From Fluctibacter halophilus (GTDB lineage Bacteria > Pseudomonadota > Gammaproteobacteria > Enterobacterales > Alteromonadaceae): 64,000 nucleotides of DNA. The translations under genes were made by a program, and so were the position numbers. Location of the stretch: contig NZ_JAJEWP010000001.1 in the NCBI RefSeq assembly GCF_020687825.1, positions 1,162,433 through 1,226,432 on the forward strand. The letters are read 5' to 3'. The notes beneath the pieces were generated by a model. That model did not search any database, was not told the DNA's origin, and was given only the letters and a program-made list of their open reading frames with translations. This document shows positions 51,229 to 60,668 of the stretch, piece by piece (position 1 is the first letter of the stretch; each line of letters begins with the position of its first letter).

Positions 51229-52410
51229 ATGCCTGTACCGATCAATAACCCGTTTGTTTCAACCACCAAGCCTCCCCTGCCTAGCGGCAAGGGAATGCTT
51301 GAAGGCAAGCGCCTGGCAGTAAAAGATGTGTTCGATGTTGAAAACACCGTCACTGGTTTTGGCAATCCAACATGGGCCGCCCGACAACGCCCGGCAACAA
51401 ACACCGCCACCGTTGTTCAACAATTGATCACCGCTGGCGCGCAGTGGGCGGGTAAAACCATCACGGATGAGTTTGCCTATAGTCTCGAAGGGCAGAATAT
51501 TCATTACGGTATCCCGCTAAATCCAGTCGCCCCAGAGCGTTTACCCGGTGGTTCCAGCAGTGGATCTGCCAGTGCGGTAGCACAGCGATTGGCCGACATC
51601 GGCCTTGGCACCGACACTGGCGGCTCAATCCGCGTGCCCGCCAGTTATATGGGCTTGTTTGGATTTCGCCCTACCCATGGCGCGCTGGACACCGATGGCT
51701 TGCAACCGTTGGCGCCTTCTTTTGACACGGTTGGCTTGCTAACCCGTGATCCGGTGACATTACACCGCTGTCTGATTGCTTGTGGGCTCACACCCATGGC
51801 AGCGTTTCAAAATGGGCCTCTGGGCACCATTAATGCGCTATTTGAACAGGCTGAGCATGGGCCACAACTGTTGCGACTGTTCGACCAGCTTGCATCAAAA
51901 CCTGAACCCAGAGACTCGTTAAGTCAACGTCAACTCGACGAAGCAGCCAACGCCTTTGTTACCCTGCAAGGGGCTGAAATCTGGCAAAGGCTGGGTCCGT
52001 GGCTTAAAGCCCATCAACCGATCGTGTCACCGGCCATCAAAGCCCGGCTCGATCATTGTGCATCCCTGACTGATGCTGATATTGAAGCGGCAACCCAGGT
52101 TCGCCATCAGATCATACAATGGTCACAACAAGCCCTGTCGGATAACGGTATACTGGTATTGCCAACAACACCGGGGCCTGCGCCGCTGATTAACATGAGC
52201 GATACACAGCGCGCTGCCTATCGTACGACATTACTGTCGTTTACCTGTCTGGCCGGATTAGCAGGTCTTCCCCAGTTACACGTACCCCAAGGTCAACTGC
52301 ACGGCGCCCCCGTCGGATTCAGTCTTATCGGTCCACCCGGCAGCGATCTTAATTTAGTTGAAAGGGCCATTACCCTGCTTGGTCATCTGGAGCCTACCCA
52401 TGCCCAATAG
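51229..52410 (+). CDS. Amidase signature family hydrolase
   Basis: 393 residues with the amidase-signature triad: Lys32 in LAVKDVFDV, the cis-serine in GGSSSGSA (107-114) and nucleophile Ser133 in GTDTGGSIRVPAS. It is shorter than AtzE/allophanate hydrolases (~460-600) and closer in size to AMI1-type amidases. First gene of the purine operon; its stop overlaps the next gene by 11 bp. In Klebsiella the hpxWXYZ genes pair an amidase-like protein with the GGT-like HpxW, so a role in ureido or oxamate-type intermediates is inferred. Confidence 0.82.
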   Translation: MPVPINNPFVSTTKPPLPSGKGMLEGKRLAVKDVFDVENTVTGFGNPTWAARQRPATNTATVVQQLITAGAQWAGKTITDEFAYSLEGQNIHYGIPLNPVAPERLPGGSSSGSASAVAQRLADIGLGTDTGGSIRVPASYMGLFGFRPTHGALDTDGLQPLAPSFDTVGLLTRDPVTLHRCLIACGLTPMAAFQNGPLGTINALFEQAEHGPQLLRLFDQLASKPEPRDSLSQRQLDEAANAFVTLQGAEIWQRLGPWLKAHQPIVSPAIKARLDHCASLTDADIEAATQVRHQIIQWSQQALSDNGILVLPTTPGPAPLINMSDTQRAAYRTTLLSFTCLAGLAGLPQLHVPQGQLHGAPVGFSLIGPPGSDLNLVERAITLLGHLEPTHAQ

Positions 52411-53986
52411 TCAAACCAATATAGCCTTTACCGCACCTCATTTTGCCGCAGCGCAAACCGGAGAGAACGTTCTACGCCAGGGCGGTACAGCCATCGAGGC
52501 GATGGTCGCCGCAGCAGCGTCCATCGCAGTTGAATACCCACACATGAACGGTTTGGGAGGCGACGGTTTCTGGTTGATCAGTGAGCCAGGAAAAACCCCT
52601 GTTGCGATTGACGCCGCAGGCACCGCGGGTCGCGCTGCTACCCTGTCCCGATTCAGCAACAAGACAGCCTTACCCAGTCGAGGGCCCGATGCTGCGGTGA
52701 CCATGGCGGGTGCCGTCAGTGGCTGGCAAACAGCACTCCAACTCAGTCACCAGTGGCAGCCAGGGATCCCTCTGGCAGAACTGCTTGCACCCGCAATTGG
52801 GCAGGCGAAATGGGGTATCGAAATAACCCACAGTTTGTCATCTGCAAGCCACAAAACTTTCGACGAATTGTCAGAATTTCAAGGGTTTGCGCCATTTTTG
52901 CACAAAGGGAAACCGCTTAAAGAAGGACACATTCTTAAGCTTCCTGCTCTGGCTGCGACCCTTGAACAGCTCACCCATGAAGGACTTGATAGCTTCTATC
53001 GGGGTGAAATAGCCGCTTCACTTGCACAGGATCTCCAACAGGCCGGTAGCTTGCTAAGCGCTGAGGATTTTGCGGCTTATAGCGCCGCATGGGTTACACC
53101 GCTTAAAGCAGACATATCAGTGGGTCGATTGTATAACCTTCCTGCACCTACACAGGGTATTGCTTCGTTGATCATTCTGGCGCTGTATGACCGTCTTGCC
53201 CACCTTGTCGACGATGAAGCCAGCAGAGTCCATTTGATCATCGAATGCACCAAACAGGCATTTTTATTGCGTGATGCTCACGTCGTGGACCCCGAACAGG
53301 TATCGTTGCCTCTGTCATCACTGCTTGACGCTGAAAAACTCGACCAATTGGCGGCAAAAATCAATGTGCAAAAAGCCCTGCCCTGGCCTCATCAAGCCGC
53401 CCATGGTGACACAATCTGGATGGGTGCCTGCGATCAACAGGGACGAATGGTCAGCTACATACAGAGCCTGTATTGGGAATTTGGTAGCGGCATTGTATCG
53501 CCGACAACCGGCATTGTATGGAACAACCGGGGAACGTCTTTCTCGCTCGATCCCGATGATAAACGCTGTTTGCGTCCCGGCGCCAAACCCTTCCATACCC
53601 TGAACCCAGCTTATGCGGAATTACACGATGGCCGACGTATAAGCTATGGCACCATGGGGGGCGAAGGACAACCCCAAACTCAGGCCGCGTTGTTTAGCCG
53701 CTATGTCTATCAGAACCTGCCTCTGGCGCAGTCCATTGCTGATGGCCGTTGGCTACTAGGGCGTACCTGGGGAGACCAAAGTCATAACCTTAAACTCGAA
53801 GCGGATTTGGCAGATGAAATCGGTGCGACACTGGCCAGTATGGGTCACGATACGGCGATAGTTTCTCCCTGCAACGAGATGATGGGACATGCCGGCGCTG
53901 TTGTACATCATCCCGATGGCCATACCGAGGCTGCAACCGACCCTCGTAGCGATGGCAAGGCTTTTCCCAGCGGAGGAATGTGGTAA
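52400..53986 (+). CDS. Gamma-glutamyltransferase-family amidohydrolase (HpxW-like)
   Basis: 528 residues, an Ntn-hydrolase precursor. Thr338 in HGDTIWMGAC is the predicted autocatalytic cleavage site and nucleophile; YPHMNGLGGDGFWL and TMGGEGQPQTQAAL are family motifs. No signal peptide is visible, which argues for a cytoplasmic enzyme rather than a periplasmic glutathione hydrolase. The size (Klebsiella HpxW is ~527) and purine context suggest oxamate amidohydrolase activity. Its start overlaps the amidase gene and its stop overlaps the permease gene. Confidence 0.8.
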   Translation: MPNSQTNIAFTAPHFAAAQTGENVLRQGGTAIEAMVAAAASIAVEYPHMNGLGGDGFWLISEPGKTPVAIDAAGTAGRAATLSRFSNKTALPSRGPDAAVTMAGAVSGWQTALQLSHQWQPGIPLAELLAPAIGQAKWGIEITHSLSSASHKTFDELSEFQGFAPFLHKGKPLKEGHILKLPALAATLEQLTHEGLDSFYRGEIAASLAQDLQQAGSLLSAEDFAAYSAAWVTPLKADISVGRLYNLPAPTQGIASLIILALYDRLAHLVDDEASRVHLIIECTKQAFLLRDAHVVDPEQVSLPLSSLLDAEKLDQLAAKINVQKALPWPHQAAHGDTIWMGACDQQGRMVSYIQSLYWEFGSGIVSPTTGIVWNNRGTSFSLDPDDKRCLRPGAKPFHTLNPAYAELHDGRRISYGTMGGEGQPQTQAALFSRYVYQNLPLAQSIADGRWLLGRTWGDQSHNLKLEADLADEIGATLASMGHDTAIVSPCNEMMGHAGAVVHHPDGHTEAATDPRSDGKAFPSGGMW

Positions 53987-54807
53987 TGATGGAGTTCTTG
54001 CCTGCTCTGCCCGTCATGCTGTGGCTGGCACTGAGCGGTGTATTTGCCGGGCTGTTGGCTGGCCTGCTGGGCGTCGGTGGCGGTATTGTCATCGTACCGG
54101 TGTTGTACTTCCTGTTCCAACATTTTGGCGTATCCCCCGAGCATGCCATGGCAATAGCCACGGCGACGTCGCTGGCCACCATCATACCCACGTCGCTCAG
54201 TTCCATTCGTTCCCACCACCGCAAGGGCAACGTTGACTGGTTACTGTTAAAGGAATGGGCCTTGTTTATCCTCGTTGGCGTGATTGCCGGCAGTCTGGTG
54301 GTTACCCATGTTCAGGGCGAGTGGTTAACCGGTCTGTTTGGCGCTATCGCAACACTGGCTGCACTCAATATGCTGTTGCGGGCCAAGGCCTCACACTGGC
54401 ATGACGGACTCCCTGGACGGGCAGGTCAATCATTGATGGCGTCGACGATTGGTGCGTTGAGCGCCATGGTCGGCATCGGCGGTGGAACCCTGTCGGTGCC
54501 GCTGTTAACCGGTTTCAACTACCCGGCCCACCGCGCTGTAGGTTCGGCAGCAGCGATTGGCCTATTGATCGCGCTTCCTGGTGCCTTGACCATGATAGTG
54601 ATGGGACAAACGCCAGTCGATGCACCTACTGGCACCGTTGGACTGGTTAACCTACCGGCATTTGTGTGTATCGTGCCTCTGACTGTTTTGTTTGCCCCCG
54701 TTGGTGCCCGTTTGGCCCATGCGTTAGATGCCAGTCTGCTAAAGCGGATTTTTGCCGTCGTATTGCTGATCACCGGCATACGAATGATTTCTCAATGGTT
54801 GCTGTAG
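53986..54807 (+). CDS. TauE/SafE family permease
   Basis: About 273 residues and 8 hydrophobic segments. Two repeated glycine motifs, GVGGGIVIVPVLYFLF and GIGGGTLSVPLL, head the two halves, with AIATATSLATIIPTS typical of TauE/SafE (DUF81). These carry small anions such as sulfite, sulfoacetate or other C2 anions; in this operon an organic anion from the purine pathway (e.g. oxalate/oxamate or ureidoglycolate) is plausible but unproven. ATG at 53986 follows GGAGG and overlaps the previous stop by 1 bp. Confidence 0.82.
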   Translation: MMEFLPALPVMLWLALSGVFAGLLAGLLGVGGGIVIVPVLYFLFQHFGVSPEHAMAIATATSLATIIPTSLSSIRSHHRKGNVDWLLLKEWALFILVGVIAGSLVVTHVQGEWLTGLFGAIATLAALNMLLRAKASHWHDGLPGRAGQSLMASTIGALSAMVGIGGGTLSVPLLTGFNYPAHRAVGSAAAIGLLIALPGALTMIVMGQTPVDAPTGTVGLVNLPAFVCIVPLTVLFAPVGARLAHALDASLLKRIFAVVLLITGIRMISQWLL

Positions 54808-54817
54808 GAGCATTTTC

Positions 54818-56035
54818 GTGGCGTTGCTCGATCCCCCACACCGTTTATTGATGGGCCCTGGCCCAATCAATTGCTATCCCCGTGTTTTACGGGCCATGTC
54901 GACACCTCTGGTGGGCCAGTATGACCCGGTAATGACCGGCTACATGAATGAAACCATGGCGTTATACCGTCACGTGTTTGAAACCCGCAATCCGGCAACC
55001 GTGTTAATTGACGGAACATCCAGAGCCGGTATTGAAGCCATTCTGGTGTCAGCCATTGAACCGGGTGACAAGGTATTGGTACCGATATTCGGTCGTTTTG
55101 GTTATTTGCTGAAAGAAATCGCACAGCGCTGTGGCGCAGATGTGCATTGTATTGATGTCCCCTGGGGTGAAGTGTTTAGCCTGCAACAGATTGAACAGGC
55201 GCTGCGACAGGTTAACCCCAAACTTGTCGCAATGGTACAAGGCGATACGTCGACAACCATGCTTCAACCTCTGGAAGGGATTGGCGAACTGTGCCATCAA
55301 TACGGTGCGTTGTTGTATGTCGATGCCACAGCGTCAGTCGGTGGAAACCCGTTAAAGGTTGATCCGTGGCAGATTGATGCGGTCTCGGTCGGTTTGCAAA
55401 AGTGTCTTGGCGGTCCCTCCGGTAGCGCACCGATCACCCTGAGCCCGCAATTTGTCGAGCAACTGATGCCCCGCCATCACATTGAAGCAGGCATTCGCGA
55501 GAGCGGCGACCATGAAGGTAACGGTCGGCGTATTGCATCAAACTATTTCGACCTGCCGATGATCCTCGATTACTGGGGTGAAAAGCGCCTGAACCATCAC
55601 ACAGAATCTGCGACCATGCTCTACAGCGCGCGGGAATGCGCCCTGACATTGCTCGATGAAGGCATTGATCATGCCATTGCCCGACATAAACTTCATGGCC
55701 GTGCGATGGCGGCGGGCCTGGACGGCCTCAACCTTGAACGATTTGGCGATCAACAGCACAAAATGAACAATATCGTCGCCGTGTATATCCCTCAGGGGAT
55801 TGATGGCGAGGTTTTTCGCTCCGTGCTGCTAAACGACTTCCACATTGAAATTGGCACCTCTTTCGGCCCTTTGCACGGTAAAGTGTGGCGCATTGGAACC
55901 ATGGGCTACAATGCCCGTCAGGACACTGTGTTTCACACCCTCATGGCAATGGAGGCGGTCCTGCGACGTATGGGCCATCCGTTAACCCCCACACAAGCAA
56001 TCAACAATGCCTATGACATCTATGCCAGCGCTTAA
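54818..56035 (+). CDS. pucG: (S)-ureidoglycine-glyoxylate aminotransferase (PucG-like)
   Basis: 405 residues, class V PLP aminotransferase: LLMGPGPINCYPRVLRAMST, GTSRAGIEA, VDATASVGG, with PLP lysine Lys195 in VGLQKCLGGPSG. The family includes alanine-glyoxylate transaminase and PucG. Placed between a permease and allantoate amidohydrolase, PucG activity (transamination of ureidoglycine with glyoxylate) is the best reading. GTG start at 54818 with AGGAG upstream. It ends within the start of the next gene. Confidence 0.85.
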   Translation: MALLDPPHRLLMGPGPINCYPRVLRAMSTPLVGQYDPVMTGYMNETMALYRHVFETRNPATVLIDGTSRAGIEAILVSAIEPGDKVLVPIFGRFGYLLKEIAQRCGADVHCIDVPWGEVFSLQQIEQALRQVNPKLVAMVQGDTSTTMLQPLEGIGELCHQYGALLYVDATASVGGNPLKVDPWQIDAVSVGLQKCLGGPSGSAPITLSPQFVEQLMPRHHIEAGIRESGDHEGNGRRIASNYFDLPMILDYWGEKRLNHHTESATMLYSARECALTLLDEGIDHAIARHKLHGRAMAAGLDGLNLERFGDQQHKMNNIVAVYIPQGIDGEVFRSVLLNDFHIEIGTSFGPLHGKVWRIGTMGYNARQDTVFHTLMAMEAVLRRMGHPLTPTQAINNAYDIYASA

Positions 56036-57269
56036 CAACGAACTCGTTACCGAGCTTGCGCAACAGACACTCGATCGCTGTGAAGAATTGGCGCTGTTGA
56101 CTCAGACTCCGGGTAAGGTAGATCGACGCTACCTGACACCACAACACATGGCCGCAAACCTGACCATGAAGCGCTGGATGCAGTCTCTGGAGATGTGCTG
56201 CTGGCAAGATCAGGCCGGCAATCAATGGGGACGATGGAAATCGGCCAATCAAGATGCCCCGATGCTGATCATGGGTAGCCATCTTGACACCGTTCCCAAT
56301 GGCGGAAAGTACGACGGTATATTAGGCGCATTGCTGCCAATCGCACTGGTTGAATACCTACGTAGAAATGACATCCAACTGCCCTACCACCTGGATATCG
56401 TAGGATTTTGTGACGAAGAAGGTACACGGTTCGGAACGACCTTGCTGGGCAGTCGGGCGGTAACCGGTCAATGGCAATCCCAGTGGGCGACCCTGAGTGA
56501 CAATAATGGCGTGACCCTGGCTCAGGCAATGCGTGATTGTCAGTTGGACCTCAACAATATTGCTCGCGCCAGCCGCAAGAATGACCCTTTACTCGGCTTT
56601 ATCGAAGTTCACATTGAGCAAGGCCCGGTGTTAGAAGCACAAGGATTACCCATTGGCGTGGTCTCGGCAATAGCCGGTGCTGAACGGTTTGAAATCACCG
56701 TGGATGGGCGGGCCGGACACGCCGGTACCGTGCCGATGTCGATGCGTCAGGACGCATTAAGCGCAGCTGCTGACATGTTGCTACATATCGAACACTGCGC
56801 ATTGCGCCATCAGGCCGTTGCTACGGTTGGCGAGCTTAACGTCAGTCCAGGTGCAGTCAATGTGATCCCGGGTCGCGTTGTCTTCACGCTCGATGTACGC
56901 AGTCAATCAGACGATGTGCGCAGCGCAACGATTAACACCATATTCGAAGGACTAACCGCGATCGCGGAAAAACGATCCGTAACGTATTCAAACCGATGCT
57001 TGCACAAAGCCAATGCTGTTCAATGTGACGATGAACTGACAAAGGCACTGGCGCAGGCTATCCAAAACACCGGCACTCCGGTCACTACACTGCCTTCGGG
57101 CGCAGGACATGATGCAATGGCCATGGCCGACATTTGCCCGGTCGCCATGCTGTTTACCCGTTGTCAGGGTGGTATCAGTCATCATCCTGATGAACGTGTA
57201 GATCTGGGCGCCGTGTCGGCGGCATTGGCCGCGTTGATCCATTTGACCCAAGGCCCTGGCATAGGGTAG
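56007..57269 (+). CDS. Allantoate amidohydrolase (M20 family, Zn)
   Basis: About 415-420 residues. M20 metal motifs: MGSHLDTVPNGGKYDG and VGFCDEEGTRFG, then HIEQGPVLEAQGLPIGVV and RAGHAGTVPMSMRQDAL of the AllC/hydantoinase-carbamoylase group, and PSGAGHDAM near the C-terminus. Releases ammonia and CO2 from allantoate to give ureidoglycine, which then feeds PucG, encoded just upstream. Three starts are possible (56007, 56013, 56022); none has a clear ribosome-binding site, so translation is probably coupled. N-carbamoyl-L-amino-acid hydrolase is the alternative identity. Confidence 0.85.
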   Translation: MPMTSMPALNNELVTELAQQTLDRCEELALLTQTPGKVDRRYLTPQHMAANLTMKRWMQSLEMCCWQDQAGNQWGRWKSANQDAPMLIMGSHLDTVPNGGKYDGILGALLPIALVEYLRRNDIQLPYHLDIVGFCDEEGTRFGTTLLGSRAVTGQWQSQWATLSDNNGVTLAQAMRDCQLDLNNIARASRKNDPLLGFIEVHIEQGPVLEAQGLPIGVVSAIAGAERFEITVDGRAGHAGTVPMSMRQDALSAAADMLLHIEHCALRHQAVATVGELNVSPGAVNVIPGRVVFTLDVRSQSDDVRSATINTIFEGLTAIAEKRSVTYSNRCLHKANAVQCDDELTKALAQAIQNTGTPVTTLPSGAGHDAMAMADICPVAMLFTRCQGGISHHPDERVDLGAVSAALAALIHLTQGPGIG

Positions 57270-57304
57270 TTTGGTTAGGTAAAAGCCAACACTGTGGATC
57301 CACC

Positions 57305-57685
57305 ATGCCAATCCCGACCCAAACGTTAAATGCTTTGCCGGTTGCCATGCTGTTGGTACAGCCGGACCCCAATACCGGTGTGCACTATAACCGCTTTGTG
57401 TCGCAGCCTTTCACCGATTTAGTCGGCTGGTCTCTTGCAGATATACCCGACAAGCCAACCTGGTGGGAAAAGGCTTACCCCGATCCTGGTTACAGAGATG
57501 CCATTGAGCGGCAGTGGGAATTGGCCGTTGAAGTCGCGTCAGAAGAAAACGCCAACACCGTTAGTATGGAAGCCAATATTACCTGTAAAAGCGGACGGCA
57601 ACTGCGCTGCAAAGTGACTGCAGTGGTCTCTGATGATCTCGTTCGCGGCCACTATTTTGTGTTCTTTGAGCCGGTTAGCGACTGA
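57305..57685 (+). CDS. Stand-alone PAS-domain protein
   Basis: 126 residues that form a single PAS fold: LNALPVAMLLVQPD (strand), YNRFVSQPFTDLVGWSLADI, PDPGYRDAIERQW, ANITCKSGRQLRCKV and HYFVFFEPVSD. No kinase, HTH or GGDEF domain is attached, so it needs a partner. It is the last gene of the RpiR-linked operon, 35 bp after the allantoate gene, and its 3' end overlaps the convergent sulfurtransferase by 11 bp. It may bind a ligand or flavin; no partner is evident. Confidence 0.75.
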   Translation: MPIPTQTLNALPVAMLLVQPDPNTGVHYNRFVSQPFTDLVGWSLADIPDKPTWWEKAYPDPGYRDAIERQWELAVEVASEENANTVSMEANITCKSGRQLRCKVTAVVSDDLVRGHYFVFFEPVSD

Positions 57686-58538
57686 TCGGAAGTCCACTGC
57701 CCTCTTTGCCCCATTCACTCCAGCTACCGTCATACACCCTCACCCGGCTAAAACCACACACCCGTGCGGCCAATGCCACCACGCAGGCGGTCACGCCACT
57801 ACCACAGTACACAATGAGCGCTTGATCTTGACCTATCCCCAGAGATGCAAAACGAGCTTCCAACACTTTTTTGTCAGCCATACCATGGGAATTTAGCAGG
57901 CTGTCAAAGGGAATATTGAGCGCGCCGGGTATATGGCCCCGTTGCATGCCAGGTCGGGGCTCCGGCACTTGCGCAAGATAGCGGGCTTGGCTGCGCGCAT
58001 CAATGATCACAATATTGGGGTCGTCCAGGGCAATGAGAACATCGTGTTTATCTGCCCAATACTGGGGAAGCCTTTTCGTATCAGGTAGCGCCCAACAAGG
58101 CGCAACCGATGGCTGATCTTGTTTTACAGTGGTGCTGTCATCTAGCGGCGTGACGGGTAAACCGGCGTCAAACCAAGCGTTAAAATCGCCGTTCAATAGC
58201 CGGATCTGATACCCCATAGAACAAAACATCCACCACGCTCGTGGTGCAAAACGCATCCCCTGATAGTCATATACCAGTAACGGTACATTAGCGGGCAACT
58301 CAAGCTGTTTCAGATGATGATAAAAGCGTTGATAAGTAGGCAGCGTATGCGGTAGTTCGCTGTCTGGGTCAGCAAACGTCTTTTCAAAGTCCATTACCGG
58401 CGCATGTCCAATACGGTATGCCGGAAGCGGCGGAAGCTGGCCAGTGCTAATATCGGCCATCCGCGTCCAAATCGGGTATATCGCTCCTTGTTGCAACTGT
58501 GCATTTGCATCCTGCAATGACAGCAGCGGCGACATCAT
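57675..58538 (-). CDS. Sulfurtransferase, tandem rhodanese (SseA-like)
   Basis: 287 residues with two rhodanese domains. The second holds catalytic Cys245 in YCGSGVTACV, the CGSGVTA loop of mercaptopyruvate sulfurtransferases; the first has lost its cysteine (VYDYQGMRFAPRAWWMF), as usual. Transfers sulfur from 3-mercaptopyruvate or thiosulfate. It starts at the ABM gene stop (4 bp overlap). The end overlaps the PAS gene in the opposite direction. Confidence 0.9.
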   Translation of the reverse strand: MMSPLLSLQDANAQLQQGAIYPIWTRMADISTGQLPPLPAYRIGHAPVMDFEKTFADPDSELPHTLPTYQRFYHHLKQLELPANVPLLVYDYQGMRFAPRAWWMFCSMGYQIRLLNGDFNAWFDAGLPVTPLDDSTTVKQDQPSVAPCWALPDTKRLPQYWADKHDVLIALDDPNIVIIDARSQARYLAQVPEPRPGMQRGHIPGALNIPFDSLLNSHGMADKKVLEARFASLGIGQDQALIVYCGSGVTACVVALAARVCGFSRVRVYDGSWSEWGKEGSGLPISR

Positions 58539-58861
58539 TCTTCTTCGCCTTCCATGCTGTAGTCCCGTTCAACTTTGGCAATCCTCACGGTATAGCCCTG
58601 ATACCACTGAGCCTGCCCTTTGGATTGGGCTACCTGATGCTGAGGGTTGGACTTCCAAGCTCGGATCGAATCAAGATCACGCCAATAAGATACCGTAATA
58701 CCAAGGTCCGAACGGGCGGAGTCCATACCCAAAAATCCAGGTTGTTGCTGGGCAAGCGACACCATTTTTTCCGCCATGGCGTCATAGCCAGAGGTTTCAT
58801 CGGCCATTACCGAGGTAAATATCACCGCATAATACGGCGCTGTGGGGGCATTGTTAAACAT
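58535..58861 (-). CDS. Antibiotic biosynthesis monooxygenase-type (ABM) domain protein
   Basis: 108 residues with the dimeric alpha-beta barrel sequence pattern: YYAVIFTSVM, QQQPGFLGMDSARSD, VSYWRDLDSIRAWKS and HQVAQSKGQAQWYQGYTVRI. Similar proteins act as haem-independent monooxygenases or simple stress-related proteins. Start 58861 chosen because AAGGA lies 5 bp upstream; a longer frame runs to 58909. Confidence 0.85.
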   Translation of the reverse strand: MFNNAPTAPYYAVIFTSVMADETSGYDAMAEKMVSLAQQQPGFLGMDSARSDLGITVSYWRDLDSIRAWKSNPQHQVAQSKGQAQWYQGYTVRIAKVERDYSMEGEEE

Positions 58862-58966
58862 GACGTTCCTTGATGTTCTTTGGCTTAGCGGCATTGTACG
58901 CCCAATCACTGGTAGTTTTGAATCCCCGGTGGTACTGTTTGACCAACATCACACGAAGAGAATCTG

Positions 58967-59482
58967 ATGTCCCATGTAACCCAAGCACCGCCCTTGTCCA
59001 CGTTAATTAAAGGCCTTGGACTTACCCCCCATGTAGAGGGTGGTCATTATCTGGAAACTTACCGCAGCGCAGCAACCTGTGATCCTGATGATGGGCGTGG
59101 CAACCGTTCATTGCTGACATCGATTTACTACCTGTTGAGCAAAGATTCTCCGATTGGCCATTTTCACAAGAACCACAGTGATATTGTGCATTATTTTCAC
59201 GCCGGTGATGCCATCACCTACTATCTGATTTTTGACGATGGGCACATTGAAACCCCGGTACTGGGGCCAGACGTCAGCGCCGGACAAACTTTGCAGTTGA
59301 TTGTGCCCGGCGGTGTCTGGAAGGCATCTCACCTGTTGGACAATGGCAGCGCCGGCTATGGATTGATCGGCGAAGCCGTCGCGCCTGGGTTTGACTATCA
59401 GGACATGACGCTGGCAGATCGTGAGACATTGCAGGCGCAATTTCCACAACATCAGGCCTTGATCAAAGAGCTGACCCGCTAA
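58967..59482 (+). CDS. Cupin-domain protein, DUF985
   Basis: 171 residues: LGLTPHVEGGHYLETYRS, TSIYYLLSKDSPIGHFHKN, DIVHYFHAGDAITYYLI and VPGGVWKASHL give the DUF985 cupin pattern with histidines suited to a metal. The ligand and role are unknown. It stands alone between the ABM gene (divergent) and the deaminase (convergent; the two stop codons are adjacent). Confidence 0.85.
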   Translation: MSHVTQAPPLSTLIKGLGLTPHVEGGHYLETYRSAATCDPDDGRGNRSLLTSIYYLLSKDSPIGHFHKNHSDIVHYFHAGDAITYYLIFDDGHIETPVLGPDVSAGQTLQLIVPGGVWKASHLLDNGSAGYGLIGEAVAPGFDYQDMTLADRETLQAQFPQHQALIKELTR

Positions 59483-60496
59483 TTAGGGATGCGCGTCAGC
59501 CATCTGTTCGATTTTATCCAGCCAATACTGTTTTTGCTCCGGGGCCAGAAAGCTGGCCCGAAAACCGTTGCGGATTAACGTCAGCGCCTCTTCCCGGGTT
59601 AACGCCAGTGACGTTACCAGGGCCTGATAATTTTCCAGTAAATAACCACCAAAATAACTGGGGTCATCGGCATTCACGGTGACGTTCAGCCCTTTGGCCA
59701 ACATGTCACGGAGTGGATGTTGCTCCATCTTTTCATACACACACAACTTGACGTTTGAAAGGGGGCATACGGTCAATGGGATCTGATGCTGAACAAGGTG
59801 TTCAACCAACTCAGGATCCTCCAGGCAACGTACACCGTGATCAATGCGATCAACCTGTAAGGTATTGAGGGCTGACCAAATATAACTGGCAGGCCCCTCT
59901 TCGCCGGCGTGGGCTACCTTCAACAAGCCATGTTGCCCCGCCTGCTCAAATACACGAGCGAATTTCTCTGGTGGATTGCCCTTCTCGCTGCTGTCCAGGC
60001 CAACCGCAGTGATCCGATCTAAATAGGGTTTAGCGTCCTGCAGGGTTTGTATCGCCTCCTGTTCAGTAAGGTGGCGCAGAAACGACAGGATAAGCAGTAC
60101 CGAAGGTCCGCCGTTTTGTTTGGCCTCTTCAATGGCGCGGCAGAACCCGGGCATAAACACATCATAACCGATGCCCCGTTCAGTGTGGGTTTGCGGATCA
60201 AACATGATCTCACAATGCACCACGCCCTGGGCGTGACTGCGCTGCAGGTAATCACGCATCAGACAATAGAAATCTTCTTCGTCACGCAATACCGATGCGC
60301 CCAGATAATACAAGTCGAGGAAACTCTGCAGGCTGTCGAACTGGTAGGCCGCGGCGACTTCTTCCACTGTGGTATACGGCAGAGAGACATTGTGCTTGGT
60401 CGCCAGTGCCATCATCAGTTCGGGTTCCAGCGAGCCCTCTATGTGCAAGTGCAATTCCGTTTTGGGCAATGCAGCGATGAGTGACATTAGCGACAT
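59483..60496 (-). CDS. Adenine deaminase, ADE/adenosine deaminase family
   Basis: 337 residues. Metal histidines His16 and His18 in ELHLHIEGSLEPELM, then HCEIMFDPQTHTERG, GLDSSEKGNPPEKF, HAGEEGPASYIW and NADDPSYFGG. The FDPQTHT and GLDSSE segments are those of the bacterial adenine aminohydrolase group (like Pseudomonas aeruginosa PA0148) rather than true adenosine deaminase. It would turn adenine into hypoxanthine, feeding xanthine dehydrogenase. AGGAG lies ahead of ATG 60496. Divergent from the permease, sharing a TetR operator in the 172-bp gap. Confidence 0.88.
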   Translation of the reverse strand: MSLMSLIAALPKTELHLHIEGSLEPELMMALATKHNVSLPYTTVEEVAAAYQFDSLQSFLDLYYLGASVLRDEEDFYCLMRDYLQRSHAQGVVHCEIMFDPQTHTERGIGYDVFMPGFCRAIEEAKQNGGPSVLLILSFLRHLTEQEAIQTLQDAKPYLDRITAVGLDSSEKGNPPEKFARVFEQAGQHGLLKVAHAGEEGPASYIWSALNTLQVDRIDHGVRCLEDPELVEHLVQHQIPLTVCPLSNVKLCVYEKMEQHPLRDMLAKGLNVTVNADDPSYFGGYLLENYQALVTSLALTREEALTLIRNGFRASFLAPEQKQYWLDKIEQMADAHP

Positions 60497-60609
60497 AGAA
60501 TTCTCCTGATGCTGGAATGTAAACGGGGTATTGTTCACAGACGAAGTGACTGCACAGCGTCTGTTCAATCGTGTACTCTTAGGTTGTACTGCAAAAGGCC
60601 TGCCATTAC

Positions 60610-60625
60610 CAGACCATATGGTCAT
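60610..60625. promoter_or_regulatory. RutR-like operator between deaminase and permease
   Basis: CAGACCATATGGTCAT has the core GACCA-TA-TGGTC, matching the RutR consensus TTGACCA-NN-TGGTCAA except at the outer two positions. TATATT (60625-60630) just after it could be the permease -10. The same core occurs at 63742. Confidence 0.65.
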
Positions 60626-60668
60626 ATATTTGCAGGGCAATCCCACTCATAACAACGAGAATACACGG

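Noticed and set aside
59483-60496. Classical adenosine deaminase
   Set aside because: FDPQTHT and GLDSSE segments fit the adenine aminohydrolase group better, and the neighbours handle free bases.
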